Below are positions 33,815-43,618 of a DNA stretch of 64,000 bases, in pieces. The stretch covers positions 62,001 through 126,000 of the forward strand of contig JASBTQ010000032.1 in the NCBI GenBank assembly GCA_030148335.1, given 5' to 3'. A program made the position numbers and the translations under genes. The stretch is from Allomuricauda sp. GTDB lineage: Bacteria > Bacteroidota > Bacteroidia > Flavobacteriales > Flavobacteriaceae. Every line of letters begins with the position of its first letter. Position 1 is the stretch's first letter. The notes under the pieces are model-generated. The model was not told the DNA's origin, searched no databases, and worked only from the letters and a program-made list of their open reading frames with translations.

Positions 33815-36800
33815 GTGAGGAAAGTTCTAAATTTTTGAATTCTGGACGTACTACTTTTTTTCTGGACCACATGAGATACAGTGCTGGGATGATGAACAAG
33901 GTGAGTACCAAGGAGAACAAAGTACCACCAATGATGACGACACCCATACCTGTTCGGCTTGCCGATGCAGCTCCCAAGGATAATGCAATGGGGAGTGCGC
34001 CCAATGCGATGGTAAGACTGGTCATCAATATGGGGCGCAATCTGGACACTGAGGCCTTCATGATGGCTTCCATTTTGGAGATGGTTTCATCCTCTTCTTG
34101 CAACTGATTGGCAAATTCCACGATAAGGATACCATTTTTGGTCACCAACCCGATCAACATAATGGTACCGATCTGACTGAAAATGTTCCATGTTTCCCCG
34201 AACAGCCATAGGGAGAACATAGCTCCGGCAACCGCCATGGGCACGGTAAGGATGATAATGATGGGGTCAATAAAACTTTCAAACTGGGCGGCCAAGATCA
34301 GGAATATCAATAGAAAGGCCAGACCAAAGGCAAAGGCCGTATTGGAGCTACTTTCCACAAAATCACGGGATTCCCCACCAAGATCGGTCGTGAACGAATC
34401 GTCCAACACCCTATCCTTGATGGCGTTCATGGCATCGATTCCATCACCGATGCTCTTGCCCGGCGCCAAATTTGCCGAAACTGTTGCCGACATATATCGG
34501 TTGTTGTGGAACAATTGTGGCGGACTACTGTGCTCTTCGGTGGTCACCAAATTGTCCAACTGGATGAGCTGCCCTTCATCGTTCTTCACAAAAATGGAGG
34601 TAAGGTCCGTTGGCTCGTTCCGATCTTGCTTGTCGAACTGCCCGATTACCTGATACTGTTTTCCGTTCATCAAAAAGTAGCCAAACCGTTGCCCACTCAA
34701 TGAAAGTTGAAGGGTCTGTGCCACGTCCCTGACAGAGACCCCAAGGCTTTCCGCTTTTTCCCTATCTATGGAAACGTACAGTTCGGGCTTGTTGAACTTT
34801 AAGTTGACATCCACGAAAGCAAAAGTGGGGTCCTTTTCAGCTTCGGCCATGAATTCCGGCACTTTTTCTTCCAGTTTTTGGAAATTCTTGGCTTGGATGA
34901 TGAACTGTATGGGCGGCCCACCACGTCGGTTCACGGAAATTGTGGGTTTTTCGGATACGTTGGATCTCCCTCCGACATAGGCTTTGGCCCATCGTCCAAA
35001 ATCTTGGGCTATTTCGTTTTGTGACCGTTCCCTTTCGCTGGGTTCCACCAAGGCAACGTGGGCCCGGCCGCTATTGACGGATGAGGTGCCAAAACCTGGG
35101 GAAGTCAATACCAAACTTACTTTTTTCTCTGGAATGGAATCATTGATCATTTCCGTGATGCCTGTCATCAATTTGTCCATATATTCATAGGACGAGCCTT
35201 CTGGAGCGGTAACGTTGAGGCTCACAAAGCTACGGTCATCATAGGGTGCGGTCTCTTTTTGGAGCAGGGAATAGAACAGTACGATCAGTCCCAAACAGCC
35301 AATAAGGATCGGGAAACTGAGCCATTTTTTTTGCATGAACTTCTCCAGCGCATTTTTGTAGGATTCGTTCATGGCCACAAAATATTTTTCGGTGACCTGA
35401 TAAAATCTGGACCGACTCTGCTTTCCAGGTTTGGTCAGGTATGCATTCAGCATGGGGGTGAGCGTCAGGGACACAAAGGCCGATACCAACACCGCCGTGC
35501 CGAGCACCACACCAAATTCACGGAACAGTCTTCCCACAAAACCTTCCAAGAAGATAACGGGCAAGAAAACCGCGGCCAAGGTGATGGAAATGGAGATGAC
35601 CGCGAAGAAAATTTCATTGGAACCCTTTATGGCGGCTTCAATAGGGTTCATGCCCTCCTCGATCTTTTTGTAAATGTTCTCTGTGACCACGATACCATCA
35701 TCCACCACCAGTCCAGTGGCAAGAACGATGGCCAATAGGGTAAGGACGTTCACGGAGAATCCCAGGAGCCACATAAAAAAGAAGGTGGCGATCAAGGAAA
35801 CGGGAATGTCCAATAGGGGACGTAGGGCCAACGACCAGTTCCTGAAAAACAGATAGATGACCAAGATCACAAGCACGATGGATATCAAAATGGTCTCGGC
35901 CACTTCGGTGACCGCTTTTTTTACGAATACCGTATCGTCAATGACAATATTGAGCTTAAAATCTTCGGGAAGGTCTTTTTGTAATTTCTCGTATTCCTCA
36001 TAAAAGGCATTGGCAATTTCAAGATAGTTGGTCCCTGGTTGGGGAATTACCGCTACGGCCACCATGGGCTGTCCGGAATCGCTCATCTTGGTCTCCATGT
36101 TCTCCCCTTCCAGACTGGCACGGCCTATATCGCTCAATTGTACCAGTTTTTCACCGTCTGCCAATATGATGATGTTGTTGAACTCCTCTTCGGTGTTGAG
36201 GTTCCCCAAAGTTTTTACGGTGAGTTCGGTATTTTCCCCTGTAAGTTTTCCTGAGGGAAGTTCAATGTTCTGGGCCAACAATGCTGCACGCACATCGGCC
36301 ACGGTGAGTCCGTAAGAGGCTAGTTTCAATGGGTCTATCCATAACCGCATAGCATACCTGCGCTGTCCCCAAATCTGTACCCCGCTCACGCCGGGGATGG
36401 TCTCTATACGTTGGGCTATCACATTCTCTGCATAATCGGAAAGCTCCAAGATGTTCTTGTTGTTGCTCTGTACCGTCATGGATATGATCCGGTCGGCATC
36501 GGCATCGGCCTTTGAAACTACCGGAGGGGCATCCAAATCTTCAGGAAGGCTGCGCAGGGCTTGGGATACCTTGTCACGGACATCGTTGGCGGCCGCTTCA
36601 AGATCTTTGTCCAGTTCAAATTCAATGTTGATGGAACTGGATCCTTGCACACTGGAAGAGGTAATATTTCGTATTCCGTCTATGGAATTGACTGCTTTTT
36701 CAAGGGGTTCCGTGATCTGGGATTCAATAATATCTGCATTGGCACCAGAGTAATTGGTGCGCACGGAAACCACCGCGGGATCGATGGATGGAAATTCCCT

Positions 36801-36902
36801 TACCCCCAAAAAGGTATAACCGATAATTCCAAACAGGATGATGGAAATGTTCATCACAATGGTGAGAACCGGTCTTTTGATACTGATGGTGGAGAGGTTC
36901 AT
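33804..36902 (-). CDS. RND family multidrug/solute efflux pump (AcrB-like)
   Basis: 1032 residues, the usual length. Twelve transmembrane segments and two large periplasmic loops are apparent. The N-terminal helix and GVREFPSIDPAVVSVRTNYSGA are HAE1-like; the proton-relay aspartates lie in the TM4 segment LATGLVVDDGIVVTENI. The late GLVTKNGILIVEFANQLQ and SRLRPILMTSLT segments are typical of TM10-TM11. The start overlaps the fusion-protein stop by 4 bp (ATGA) and the end overlaps the TolC-like start. Drug or solute range cannot be deduced. Confidence 0.95.
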   Translation of the reverse strand: MNLSTISIKRPVLTIVMNISIILFGIIGYTFLGVREFPSIDPAVVSVRTNYSGANADIIESQITEPLEKAVNSIDGIRNITSSSVQGSSSINIEFELDKDLEAAANDVRDKVSQALRSLPEDLDAPPVVSKADADADRIISMTVQSNNKNILELSDYAENVIAQRIETIPGVSGVQIWGQRRYAMRLWIDPLKLASYGLTVADVRAALLAQNIELPSGKLTGENTELTVKTLGNLNTEEEFNNIIILADGEKLVQLSDIGRASLEGENMETKMSDSGQPMVAVAVIPQPGTNYLEIANAFYEEYEKLQKDLPEDFKLNIVIDDTVFVKKAVTEVAETILISIVLVILVIYLFFRNWSLALRPLLDIPVSLIATFFFMWLLGFSVNVLTLLAIVLATGLVVDDGIVVTENIYKKIEEGMNPIEAAIKGSNEIFFAVISISITLAAVFLPVIFLEGFVGRLFREFGVVLGTAVLVSAFVSLTLTPMLNAYLTKPGKQSRSRFYQVTEKYFVAMNESYKNALEKFMQKKWLSFPILIGCLGLIVLFYSLLQKETAPYDDRSFVSLNVTAPEGSSYEYMDKLMTGITEMINDSIPEKKVSLVLTSPGFGTSSVNSGRAHVALVEPSERERSQNEIAQDFGRWAKAYVGGRSNVSEKPTISVNRRGGPPIQFIIQAKNFQKLEEKVPEFMAEAEKDPTFAFVDVNLKFNKPELYVSIDREKAESLGVSVRDVAQTLQLSLSGQRFGYFLMNGKQYQVIGQFDKQDRNEPTDLTSIFVKNDEGQLIQLDNLVTTEEHSSPPQLFHNNRYMSATVSANLAPGKSIGDGIDAMNAIKDRVLDDSFTTDLGGESRDFVESSSNTAFAFGLAFLLIFLILAAQFESFIDPIIIILTVPMAVAGAMFSLWLFGETWNIFSQIGTIMLIGLVTKNGILIVEFANQLQEEDETISKMEAIMKASVSRLRPILMTSLTIALGALPIALSLGAASASRTGMGVVIIGGTLFSLVLTLFIIPALYLMWSRKKVVRPEFKNLELSSHGH

Positions 36903-37975
36903 TGGGCTTGGGTCAAAGGTTCGGGTTCTTCAAGGATCACTTTTACCGGTGACCCATCCTGCAATGCCATCACACCGTAGGTCAATATGGTGTCGCCCGG
37001 TTGTAAATTGGTCAGTACACGCACCACCTTGCCGGTACGGGCCCCAATTTCCACATCCACTTGTTTGGCCCTACCGTTTTCCAGGATAAAGATCCTTTTT
37101 CCGTTCTGAACAGGAATCAATGATTCCGAGGGGACCAACAGGGCATTGTCCACCGTTTCCAAGGGCAGTTGTACACTGGTATAGGCGCCGGGGTACAGTT
37201 TGCTGCCCCTATTGTCCATGATGGCCCGCATCCTAAGGGTCCTAGTGGTGATGTCCACTTCAGGATCAATGGCATAGATGGTGGCATTGTGTTCTTCTTT
37301 TGAATCTGACGTGGTAAAGGTCAAGGCCGTGCCCACGGCCACTTGTGATGCATACTTTTCAGGTACGGAGAACGTGATCTTCAATTCATCGGTGTTGACC
37401 AATTTGGCAATGACAGTGGTCGGGGTCACATAGGTTCCCGTGGAAATGGACCTCAGACCGATGGTTCCTGAAAAAGGAGCGCGAATGGTAGTCTTGGATA
37501 ATTGCGCCTCGATGAGTTCGGCTTCCGCGCTGGCCGATAGGTAATCTGCACTGGCAATGTCATATTCTTCCTGGCTTATGGCCTGTTTCTCCAGTAGAAG
37601 CTTTGCCCTTCTTTCGTTTTCTGCGGCCAGTTTTTTTGCGGTCAGTGCCTTGGAAAGTTGGGCACGCAGTTCAATGTCGTTCACTTTTAGCAAAATCTGT
37701 CCTTGGGACACCTTGCTTCCTTCCTTGAAATTGATGCTCTCCACGACGCCGGACACTTCACTTCGAATCTCGACCTGTTCATTGGCTTCAAGGGTTCCGG
37801 CAATTGAAATATTATCCTTGAAAACCTTTGGTTTCAGCACCATCCCAGATACGGTGGTAATCTGTGGGCCGGTTTCCCTGGATGTGCCAGTTTCGGCATT
37901 TGACTTGATCCTGTAGGCAATGAGTGCACCTATTCCAACGATCAATAGGATATAAACAATAGTTCTTACTTTCAT
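36899..37975 (-). CDS. RND efflux periplasmic adaptor (membrane-fusion protein)
   Basis: 358 residues from the ATG at 37975 (MKVRTIVYILLIVGIGALIAY), which begins with the membrane anchor; an upstream in-frame start at 38014 would add a hydrophilic leader. Lipoyl/barrel-sandwich halves (VEIRSEVSGVVESINFKEG and TIRAPFSGTIGLRSIS) flank a coiled-coil hairpin (~100-160). A beta-barrel domain (DELKITFSVPEKYASQV) and a membrane-proximal domain follow. It couples the RND pump to the TolC-like channel and leads the three-gene operon. Confidence 0.93.
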   Translation of the reverse strand: MKVRTIVYILLIVGIGALIAYRIKSNAETGTSRETGPQITTVSGMVLKPKVFKDNISIAGTLEANEQVEIRSEVSGVVESINFKEGSKVSQGQILLKVNDIELRAQLSKALTAKKLAAENERRAKLLLEKQAISQEEYDIASADYLSASAEAELIEAQLSKTTIRAPFSGTIGLRSISTGTYVTPTTVIAKLVNTDELKITFSVPEKYASQVAVGTALTFTTSDSKEEHNATIYAIDPEVDITTRTLRMRAIMDNRGSKLYPGAYTSVQLPLETVDNALLVPSESLIPVQNGKRIFILENGRAKQVDVEIGARTGKVVRVLTNLQPGDTILTYGVMALQDGSPVKVILEEPEPLTQAQ

Positions 37976-38228
37976 TTTGGCTTGGTGGATGGCAACACTA
38001 AAGTGTATGGCCAAAGATAGAGTTTAGCTGCTGTTCCATAAAACTTGATAAGGGTATTTTAACATAGGAATCCTCTGAACGTCCACTTGTTATGGGTTAA
38101 CGACTTATAGTGGGGCTTCAACCGCACGGTGGGTCCCCATTTGTTAATTCGGATATGTTTGGTGTATTGACCAATATCATTTTATGCCCGAAGTGGCACA
38201 TCTATCTTTGAAGAAAACAGAGATTGCC

Positions 38229-39074
38229 ATGAAAACCGTACTTATTCCCACAGATTTTTCCGCAAATGCGATCCAAGCGCTCAAATATGCCCAAGAGCTC
38301 TACAAATGTGAGCGCGCCTGTTTTTTTGTACTTCATGCCTATGCGGAACAGGTGTATGGGGAGTTTGGTGCCACTCCGCAGGAAGATGTGGACAAACTTA
38401 AAAGCGAGATAGGGGAGCAAACACGGAAGAAACTGGACCAAATGCTGGAACCCATCATTGGTACGCCTCCGAACCCTTTGCACAATTTTGAGGCCATCGC
38501 CTCTTTTGATAGTTTGGTGGACGGGATAAACGACGTGGTGGATGAAATGAACATAGACATGGTTATCATGGGCACCAAAGGGGAGACCAGTGACCACAAG
38601 ACCACTTTTGGGAGTTATACCATTGAAGTCTTCAAGTATGTGAAGTGTCCTGTACTGGCCGTTCCCGAAGGTTTTGAATATAGGCAGCCCAAGATTGTCC
38701 TTTTTCCTACCGATTATATGCTCCCATACAAACGCAGGGAGTTGAAACTTCTGGACGATCTCGCTGGGAAATTCAAGTCCGAGGTGCATTGCCTCTACAT
38801 CACGGATTTTGATGAACTCAGTCCACGACAAGAGGACAACAAACGTTTCTTGGAAGGCACACTTTCCCGATCCTATCTGTATTTTGAAACCATGCCCATC
38901 AAGAACAGGGCAGAGGCCATTATGGAACAATTGGAACTGATAGGGGCCGACCTGCTTGTCATGGTGAACTCCCGACATTCCTTTTTTGAGGACATGCTCT
39001 ATCGATCTACGGTGGATCTTTTGAGCCTGAAATTGAAGATACCCTTCCTAGTAATGCAAAATTTGAACAGGTAA
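38229..39074 (+). CDS. Universal stress protein, tandem UspA domains
   Basis: 281 residues from the ATG at 38229 (MKTVLIPTDFSANAIQALKYA), the canonical UspA opening; the frame is open 45 bp earlier. Two UspA folds are fused: ~1-145 (with MVIMGTKGE and a following nucleotide-loop-like TTFGSYTIEVFKYVKCPVLAVP) and ~150-281 (more divergent, with LLVMVNSRHSFFEDMLYRSTVDLLSLK). Cytoplasmic; likely a stress or nucleotide-responsive protein. Convergent with the thioredoxin gene. Confidence 0.88.
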   Translation: MKTVLIPTDFSANAIQALKYAQELYKCERACFFVLHAYAEQVYGEFGATPQEDVDKLKSEIGEQTRKKLDQMLEPIIGTPPNPLHNFEAIASFDSLVDGINDVVDEMNIDMVIMGTKGETSDHKTTFGSYTIEVFKYVKCPVLAVPEGFEYRQPKIVLFPTDYMLPYKRRELKLLDDLAGKFKSEVHCLYITDFDELSPRQEDNKRFLEGTLSRSYLYFETMPIKNRAEAIMEQLELIGADLLVMVNSRHSFFEDMLYRSTVDLLSLKLKIPFLVMQNLNR

Positions 39075-39160
39075 AAAGAAAAAGTATGGTACTGGCCCAA
39101 GGTGTTCGGTTGTTGCATTGCTTATAGGAACAATGGAGCGGGAGCCCGGAAAGGTTTGGT

Positions 39161-39460
39161 TCAGATAAAAGATTTTACCACATCCAGCAGTTCTTGTTTT
39201 TGAAGTACGCCCGACTGTCTCCAGAGCTGTTTGCCCTTTTTGAAAAGCATCATGGTGGGCACGCCCCTGACTTGGTATGTACTGGCCAGGGATTGGTTTT
39301 TGTCCACATCGATCTTTACAATTTTTAACGAATCGCCCATCTCGGCCTTTACCTCTTTGAGGATAGGGGCAAGCATTTTGCAGGGGCCGCACCATTCTGC
39401 AAAGAAATCAATGAGCACTAATTGGTCCGAATGTATCAAAGCGGAAAAACTTCCTTTCAT
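39161..39460 (-). CDS. Thioredoxin
   Basis: 99 residues, a single thioredoxin fold. The redox motif WCGPCK is at about residues 23-28 (FFAEWCGPCKMLAP) and the cis-Pro loop is RGVPTMMLF. No signal peptide, so cytoplasmic disulfide reduction is expected. It stands alone between the stress protein and the Crp-like regulator. It is slightly short at the N-terminus for TrxA, but all active-site parts are there. Confidence 0.92.
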   Translation of the reverse strand: MKGSFSALIHSDQLVLIDFFAEWCGPCKMLAPILKEVKAEMGDSLKIVKIDVDKNQSLASTYQVRGVPTMMLFKKGKQLWRQSGVLQKQELLDVVKSFI

Positions 39461-39618
39461 GGTTCAAAATAATGATGATATGCAAGTTAAAAAATAGGAA
39501 TGGTTTTGAAATTGACGGTTGTCATAATCGGTTCCTTTTCTTGAAAAAGATCTATGAGAACTGGAAATGGTATGGAATCAGTGTTTGCCCATGCCATGCC
39601 AAATAAGGAAGTCTTCAA

Positions 39619-40215
39619 TCACAGATTTTCCTTCATCAACCTTGAGAGGGTCTCAGGTCTCATGGCCAAAAAAGAGGCCAAATGCTTTCTTGGAATTCTA
39701 TTCACAATCTGTGCCTTGCTGTTTTCCATAAAATAAATCAGCCGTTTCCGCGCATTGGGTATCCTGGCCAAATATACCCTGTGCTCGGCAAGGATGTAGT
39801 ATTCTTCCAGCATGATCCTGTTGATCTGCCGCATTTCGGAGAAATTTTCCAAGCAATATTTATAGTCTTCATACTCCAAATAGTCACAATACGTATCCTC
39901 AAGACTTTGGATGTATTCGCGGCTCTTTTCGTTCCTGAAAAAACCCGTTATGGAGGTGAAGATTTCATTTTCGGCGTCGACCCATGTTGTTATTTCTGTA
40001 GACCCGCTCATAAAATAGCCCCTTACCATGCCCTGTTTGATGACATACAGCCTGTTGCAGATCTCCCCTTCCTTGCTGATGATCTCATTTTTGGCGAAGG
40101 AACAGCTCTTTATTCTCTGGATCAAAAAGGCCTTAAGACTGGGACTGAGCGGGTATATGGAATTCAGGTAGAGTATGATGAACAGGTTTTTCTCAATGTT
40201 TTGGTTTGCAGACAT
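39619..40215 (-). CDS. Crp/Fnr family transcriptional regulator
   Basis: 198 residues from the ATG at 40215 (MSANQNIEKNLF); an alternative in-frame start is at 40254. The N-terminal cyclic-nucleotide-binding jelly roll covers ~25-130 (ISKEGEICNRLYVIKQGMVRGYFMSG). A dimerisation helix and a compact helix-turn-helix (PRKHLASFLAMRPETLSRLM) end the protein. No Fnr-type cysteine cluster is seen, so it is not an obvious Fe-S oxygen sensor. Many Bacteroidota carry such short Crp-like regulators; target genes are unknown. Confidence 0.85.
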   Translation of the reverse strand: MSANQNIEKNLFIILYLNSIYPLSPSLKAFLIQRIKSCSFAKNEIISKEGEICNRLYVIKQGMVRGYFMSGSTEITTWVDAENEIFTSITGFFRNEKSREYIQSLEDTYCDYLEYEDYKYCLENFSEMRQINRIMLEEYYILAEHRVYLARIPNARKRLIYFMENSKAQIVNRIPRKHLASFLAMRPETLSRLMKENL

Positions 40216-40434
40216 GAAATTGGTCGGTTTTCTTGTTTGGTTAAATTGCTCCACAAAAATAACACATAGAAGTGACCTAGGGTTTGTATTGGACTCTGTA
40301 GATAAAAATTCTTTGAAGTATCAAAAAATGGAGTGTTGCACCAGTTTTTATCACATTATCCATACATTTACTGAATCAAAGGAACTGGTTTTGCGGTCCC
40401 ATTTTAAAGAATCGGAAAAAATAATTTTTTTGAT

Positions 40435-42183
40435 TTGAAGTATTCCAATACTCTTTTTCAGACAACATTCTATACCAGCATATTCGGGATATTACTTTTT
40501 GTTGCCGACTTTGGTTTTGATAAGCCCCGACATGTCCAGCAAGTTTTCAATACGGTCTACTTTGTGGTGATCGGTCTGGGAATTGTCTCCACCGTCGTTC
40601 GTTATTTGGAACGCCAAAAAGAGATGAAGCGTTCCGTCATCATTTTTGATGCGGTCACCATTGTGGCCACGCTGGTGATACTCTATGCCCACTTTTTGGG
40701 GGAAGGGGCACATACGCATATATCGTTCCTTTATAGCGACAACTGGGTAAAATTTGCCATTATACTCACTTTTATCAGGGAATTTTCTGAGCAGGAGATC
40801 AATTATAAACGCACCCTCCTCAATCCCGCCCAACTTTTCATAGCAAGTTTTCTGGGCATCATATTCGTGGGTGCCCTACTGTTGATGTTGCCCAATGCTA
40901 CACATGACGGCATATCGTTTTTGGATGCCCTGTTCACCTCCACCAGTGCGGTGTGTGTCACTGGGCTTATCGTGGTGGACACGGGAAGCTATTTTACCGT
41001 TTTCGGCCAATCTGTCATCTTGTTCCTCATACAGGCAGGCGGTATCGGCATACTTACCGTGGCCAGTTATTTCAGCTATTTTTTTAAGGGAGGGGCTTCC
41101 TACGAGAACCAATTGACCTTGGGCGACATGACGGGCAGCAATAAGTTGGGAGAAGTGTTCTCCACATTGAAGCGCATTCTTGTCATCACCTTTTCCATAG
41201 AATTGGTGGCCGCTATATTGATTTACTTCAGTTTGGACAGTGATTCTTTCAGTTCCTTTTTTGAGCGGGCCTTTTTTTCGGCGTTCCATGCGGTGTCCGC
41301 TTTTTGCAATGCAGGGTTCTCCACTTTGCCCAACAGCCTTTACGAAACAGGTTTCCGCTTCAATTATGCTCTCCAGGGCATTGTTCTTTTGGCTTTTGTG
41401 TTGGGAGGACTTGGTTTTCCCATTGTGGTCAACATCATCAAGTACATTAAATACTTTATCCTGAGGAAACTGTTCTATTTGGTGGGAGAGGAGCAGAAGT
41501 ACAGACCCTGGGTACTCAATCTTAACAGTCGCATCACCCTTGTCACCACGGCCACGTTGACCCTTGTGGGCACAGTGATGTTCTATGTGAACGAATACGA
41601 CAATACCTTGGCAGAACACAGGGGGCTTGGAAAATTGGTGACCGCCCTATTTGGTGCCGCCACTCCCCGAACGGCAGGGTTCAATAGTGTGGACATGACG
41701 GCCTTGGACTTCTCCACCGTTATGATGATCTTTCTGTTGATGTGGGTCGGGGCATCGCCTGCCTCCACGGGCGGGGGTATCAAGACCAATACCTTTGCCA
41801 TAGCCACCCTCAACTTCTTGAGCCTCGCCAAAGGAAAATCGAGAATCGAGATTTTCCGGAGGGAAATTTCCGAAATATCGGTCAGGCGTGCCTTTGCCGT
41901 CATATCTTTGTCCTTGTTGGTCATCGGATCGGGCATTATTCTGATTTCCGTCTTTGACAGTGACAAAAAATTATTGGACATTGCTTTTGAATGTTTTTCG
42001 GCATACAGCACCGTGGGACTCAGTTTGGGAATAACGGCCCAATTGAGTGGTGTCAGCAAGTTTGTGATCATCTGCGTTATGTTCATTGGAAGGGTGAGCA
42101 TGCTCACCTTGTTGATCGCGGTGTTCAAAAAAGTGAAGCAAAAACAGTACAAATATCCTGTGGAGGAACTTACCATAAATTAA
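40435..42183 (+). CDS. Trk/Ktr-type K+ transporter, channel subunit
   Basis: 582 residues from a TTG start at 40435; no better-placed ATG exists before the first membrane helix. Four selectivity-filter loops of the TrkH/KtrB family are visible: SAVCVTGLIVVDTG, AFCNAGFSTLPN, ATPRTAGFNSVDM and AYSTVGLSLG. An N-terminal extension of about four extra helices (~1-120) precedes the transporter core. It mediates K+ (or Na+-coupled K+) uptake across the inner membrane. The partner RCK protein follows after 10 bp. Confidence 0.9.
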   Translation: MKYSNTLFQTTFYTSIFGILLFVADFGFDKPRHVQQVFNTVYFVVIGLGIVSTVVRYLERQKEMKRSVIIFDAVTIVATLVILYAHFLGEGAHTHISFLYSDNWVKFAIILTFIREFSEQEINYKRTLLNPAQLFIASFLGIIFVGALLLMLPNATHDGISFLDALFTSTSAVCVTGLIVVDTGSYFTVFGQSVILFLIQAGGIGILTVASYFSYFFKGGASYENQLTLGDMTGSNKLGEVFSTLKRILVITFSIELVAAILIYFSLDSDSFSSFFERAFFSAFHAVSAFCNAGFSTLPNSLYETGFRFNYALQGIVLLAFVLGGLGFPIVVNIIKYIKYFILRKLFYLVGEEQKYRPWVLNLNSRITLVTTATLTLVGTVMFYVNEYDNTLAEHRGLGKLVTALFGAATPRTAGFNSVDMTALDFSTVMMIFLLMWVGASPASTGGGIKTNTFAIATLNFLSLAKGKSRIEIFRREISEISVRRAFAVISLSLLVIGSGIILISVFDSDKKLLDIAFECFSAYSTVGLSLGITAQLSGVSKFVIICVMFIGRVSMLTLLIAVFKKVKQKQYKYPVEELTIN

Positions 42184-42193
42184 AACACAGCAC

Positions 42194-42880
42194 ATGAAAT
42201 ACATTATAGTCGGTTTGGGCAGTTTTGGCGCATCTTTGGCAGAAAAATTGACAGAGCAGGGAAATGAGGTCATTGGCATTGACACGAACATGGACAAGGT
42301 GGACAACTACAAAGAGCGCATTTCGCATACCATATGTATGGATGCCACGGATGAGTTCACCGTTTCCGGTCTGCCATTGAAAGATACCGATATCGTGGTG
42401 GTGGCCATAGGGGAGGACAAGGGGACCAATGTGATGGTAACCGCCCTTTTCAAGAATTTTCAGGTAAAAAGATTGATCAGCAGGTCCATTGATGAACTCC
42501 ACGAGAAGGTGCTGCATGCCATAGGTGTTGACGAAATTGTACATCCCGAGGAAGAATCGGCCGAGCGTTGGGCCAAAAAATTGTGCCTGAAAGGGGTTGT
42601 GGACTCCTTTGAACTCAATGATGATTATAGCATAGTTGAAGTCAGTGTTCCGCTACGTCTTCAAGGAAAGAGCATAAAGGAAAGCCATATAAGGGAAGAT
42701 TACAATTTGTTGGTGTTGACCACAATGGAAAACACTAAAGAGAAAGCTTTGCTGGGCAAAGTTCGGAACGTGACCTTGGTGAAAGGGGTGGCTTCACCTA
42801 ACAGTGTGCTCGGAAAAGACGATATTATGGTGGTCTATGGCGCGAATAAGGACATAAAAAGATTCTTGAAGGATGATTGA
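42194..42880 (+). CDS. TrkA/KtrA-type K+ uptake regulatory subunit
   Basis: 228 residues. The N-terminal RCK/TrkA-N Rossmann domain starts at once (YIIVGLGSFGASLAEKLTEQG, with acidic end VIGID) and binds nucleotide. A TrkA-C domain follows from ~140 (SIVEVSVPLRLQGKSIKES). It gates the channel subunit encoded 10 bp upstream. Its stop is only 11 bp from the convergent SUMF1-type gene. Confidence 0.93.
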   Translation: MKYIIVGLGSFGASLAEKLTEQGNEVIGIDTNMDKVDNYKERISHTICMDATDEFTVSGLPLKDTDIVVVAIGEDKGTNVMVTALFKNFQVKRLISRSIDELHEKVLHAIGVDEIVHPEEESAERWAKKLCLKGVVDSFELNDDYSIVEVSVPLRLQGKSIKESHIREDYNLLVLTTMENTKEKALLGKVRNVTLVKGVASPNSVLGKDDIMVVYGANKDIKRFLKDD

Positions 42881-42891
42881 TCCTTTGTTAC

Positions 42892-43608
42892 CTATTGATT
42901 TGTATTCACCACGACCCTGAACCCGATGTCCTGTCTGCGCAGACTTTGGGAGAACTCTTTTCGAGAATATACTTTCACATGATCGGCATCTTCAAAAAAA
43001 CTGCCACCCATTACGGAAGGCCCCCATCGGTTTCCCAATTCCTTCAGTGTCCACTCCCAAACATTTCCGCACATGGCGTACAGCCCCATTTCATTGGGTT
43101 GCATACAGGTAATGCAATTCGGTTTTTCCTTGCTGTTGGCGATGTAGACCACATATGCGTTGGGTAGTTCCGCATTGTACATATAGTCGTCTGTATCAAA
43201 GTTTCCCGCCCGGGCAGCATATTCCCATTGTGCAACGGTGGGCAATGTAAAGGGAATCCCATATTTTTCCGTGAGCCAGGCACAATACTGAAGTGCATCG
43301 GCATAAGTGACGTTCACCACGGGCAGTTTGGGGTCTCCCCAGCCCCAATCAGGTTCTGGTGGCATCCTGCGGTCCGTCTCCTTACAGAATTGCTTGAAAT
43401 CTTGGACACTGACTTCCGTATTGCTCATGTGAAAGCTTGTGATGTCATGTGATGGATAGGTTTTGGTCATATTGGTGATGCTGTCATAAGTCTGTATGCC
43501 GTAGGTTCCCCCTTCTACATATACCATATCTACTGGTAGGTTGTTCTGGGCATGGAGGACCATTGGCAAAATGAAGAGAAAAATCAATAGTTTTTTACAG
43601 GTTTCCAT
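42892..43608 (-). CDS. SUMF1/FGE-fold protein (non-catalytic type), secreted
   Basis: 238 residues with a signal peptide (cut near LHAQ). The formylglycine-generating-enzyme fold is recognisable: DMVYVEGGTYGI, PVVNVTYADALQYCAWLTEKYG, FTLPTVAQWEYAARAG, GLYAMCGNVWEWT and a final GFRVVV. The two active-site cysteines expected near the C-terminus of true FGE are absent (the stretch reads KEFSQSLRRQDIGFRVV). It is therefore probably a binding or structural protein of the kind abundant in Bacteroidota, for example the gliding proteins. A second copy lies 10 bp upstream in transcription. Confidence 0.85.
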   Translation of the reverse strand: METCKKLLIFLFILPMVLHAQNNLPVDMVYVEGGTYGIQTYDSITNMTKTYPSHDITSFHMSNTEVSVQDFKQFCKETDRRMPPEPDWGWGDPKLPVVNVTYADALQYCAWLTEKYGIPFTLPTVAQWEYAARAGNFDTDDYMYNAELPNAYVVYIANSKEKPNCITCMQPNEMGLYAMCGNVWEWTLKELGNRWGPSVMGGSFFEDADHVKVYSRKEFSQSLRRQDIGFRVVVNTNQ

Positions 43609-43618
43609 GATGGTCGTA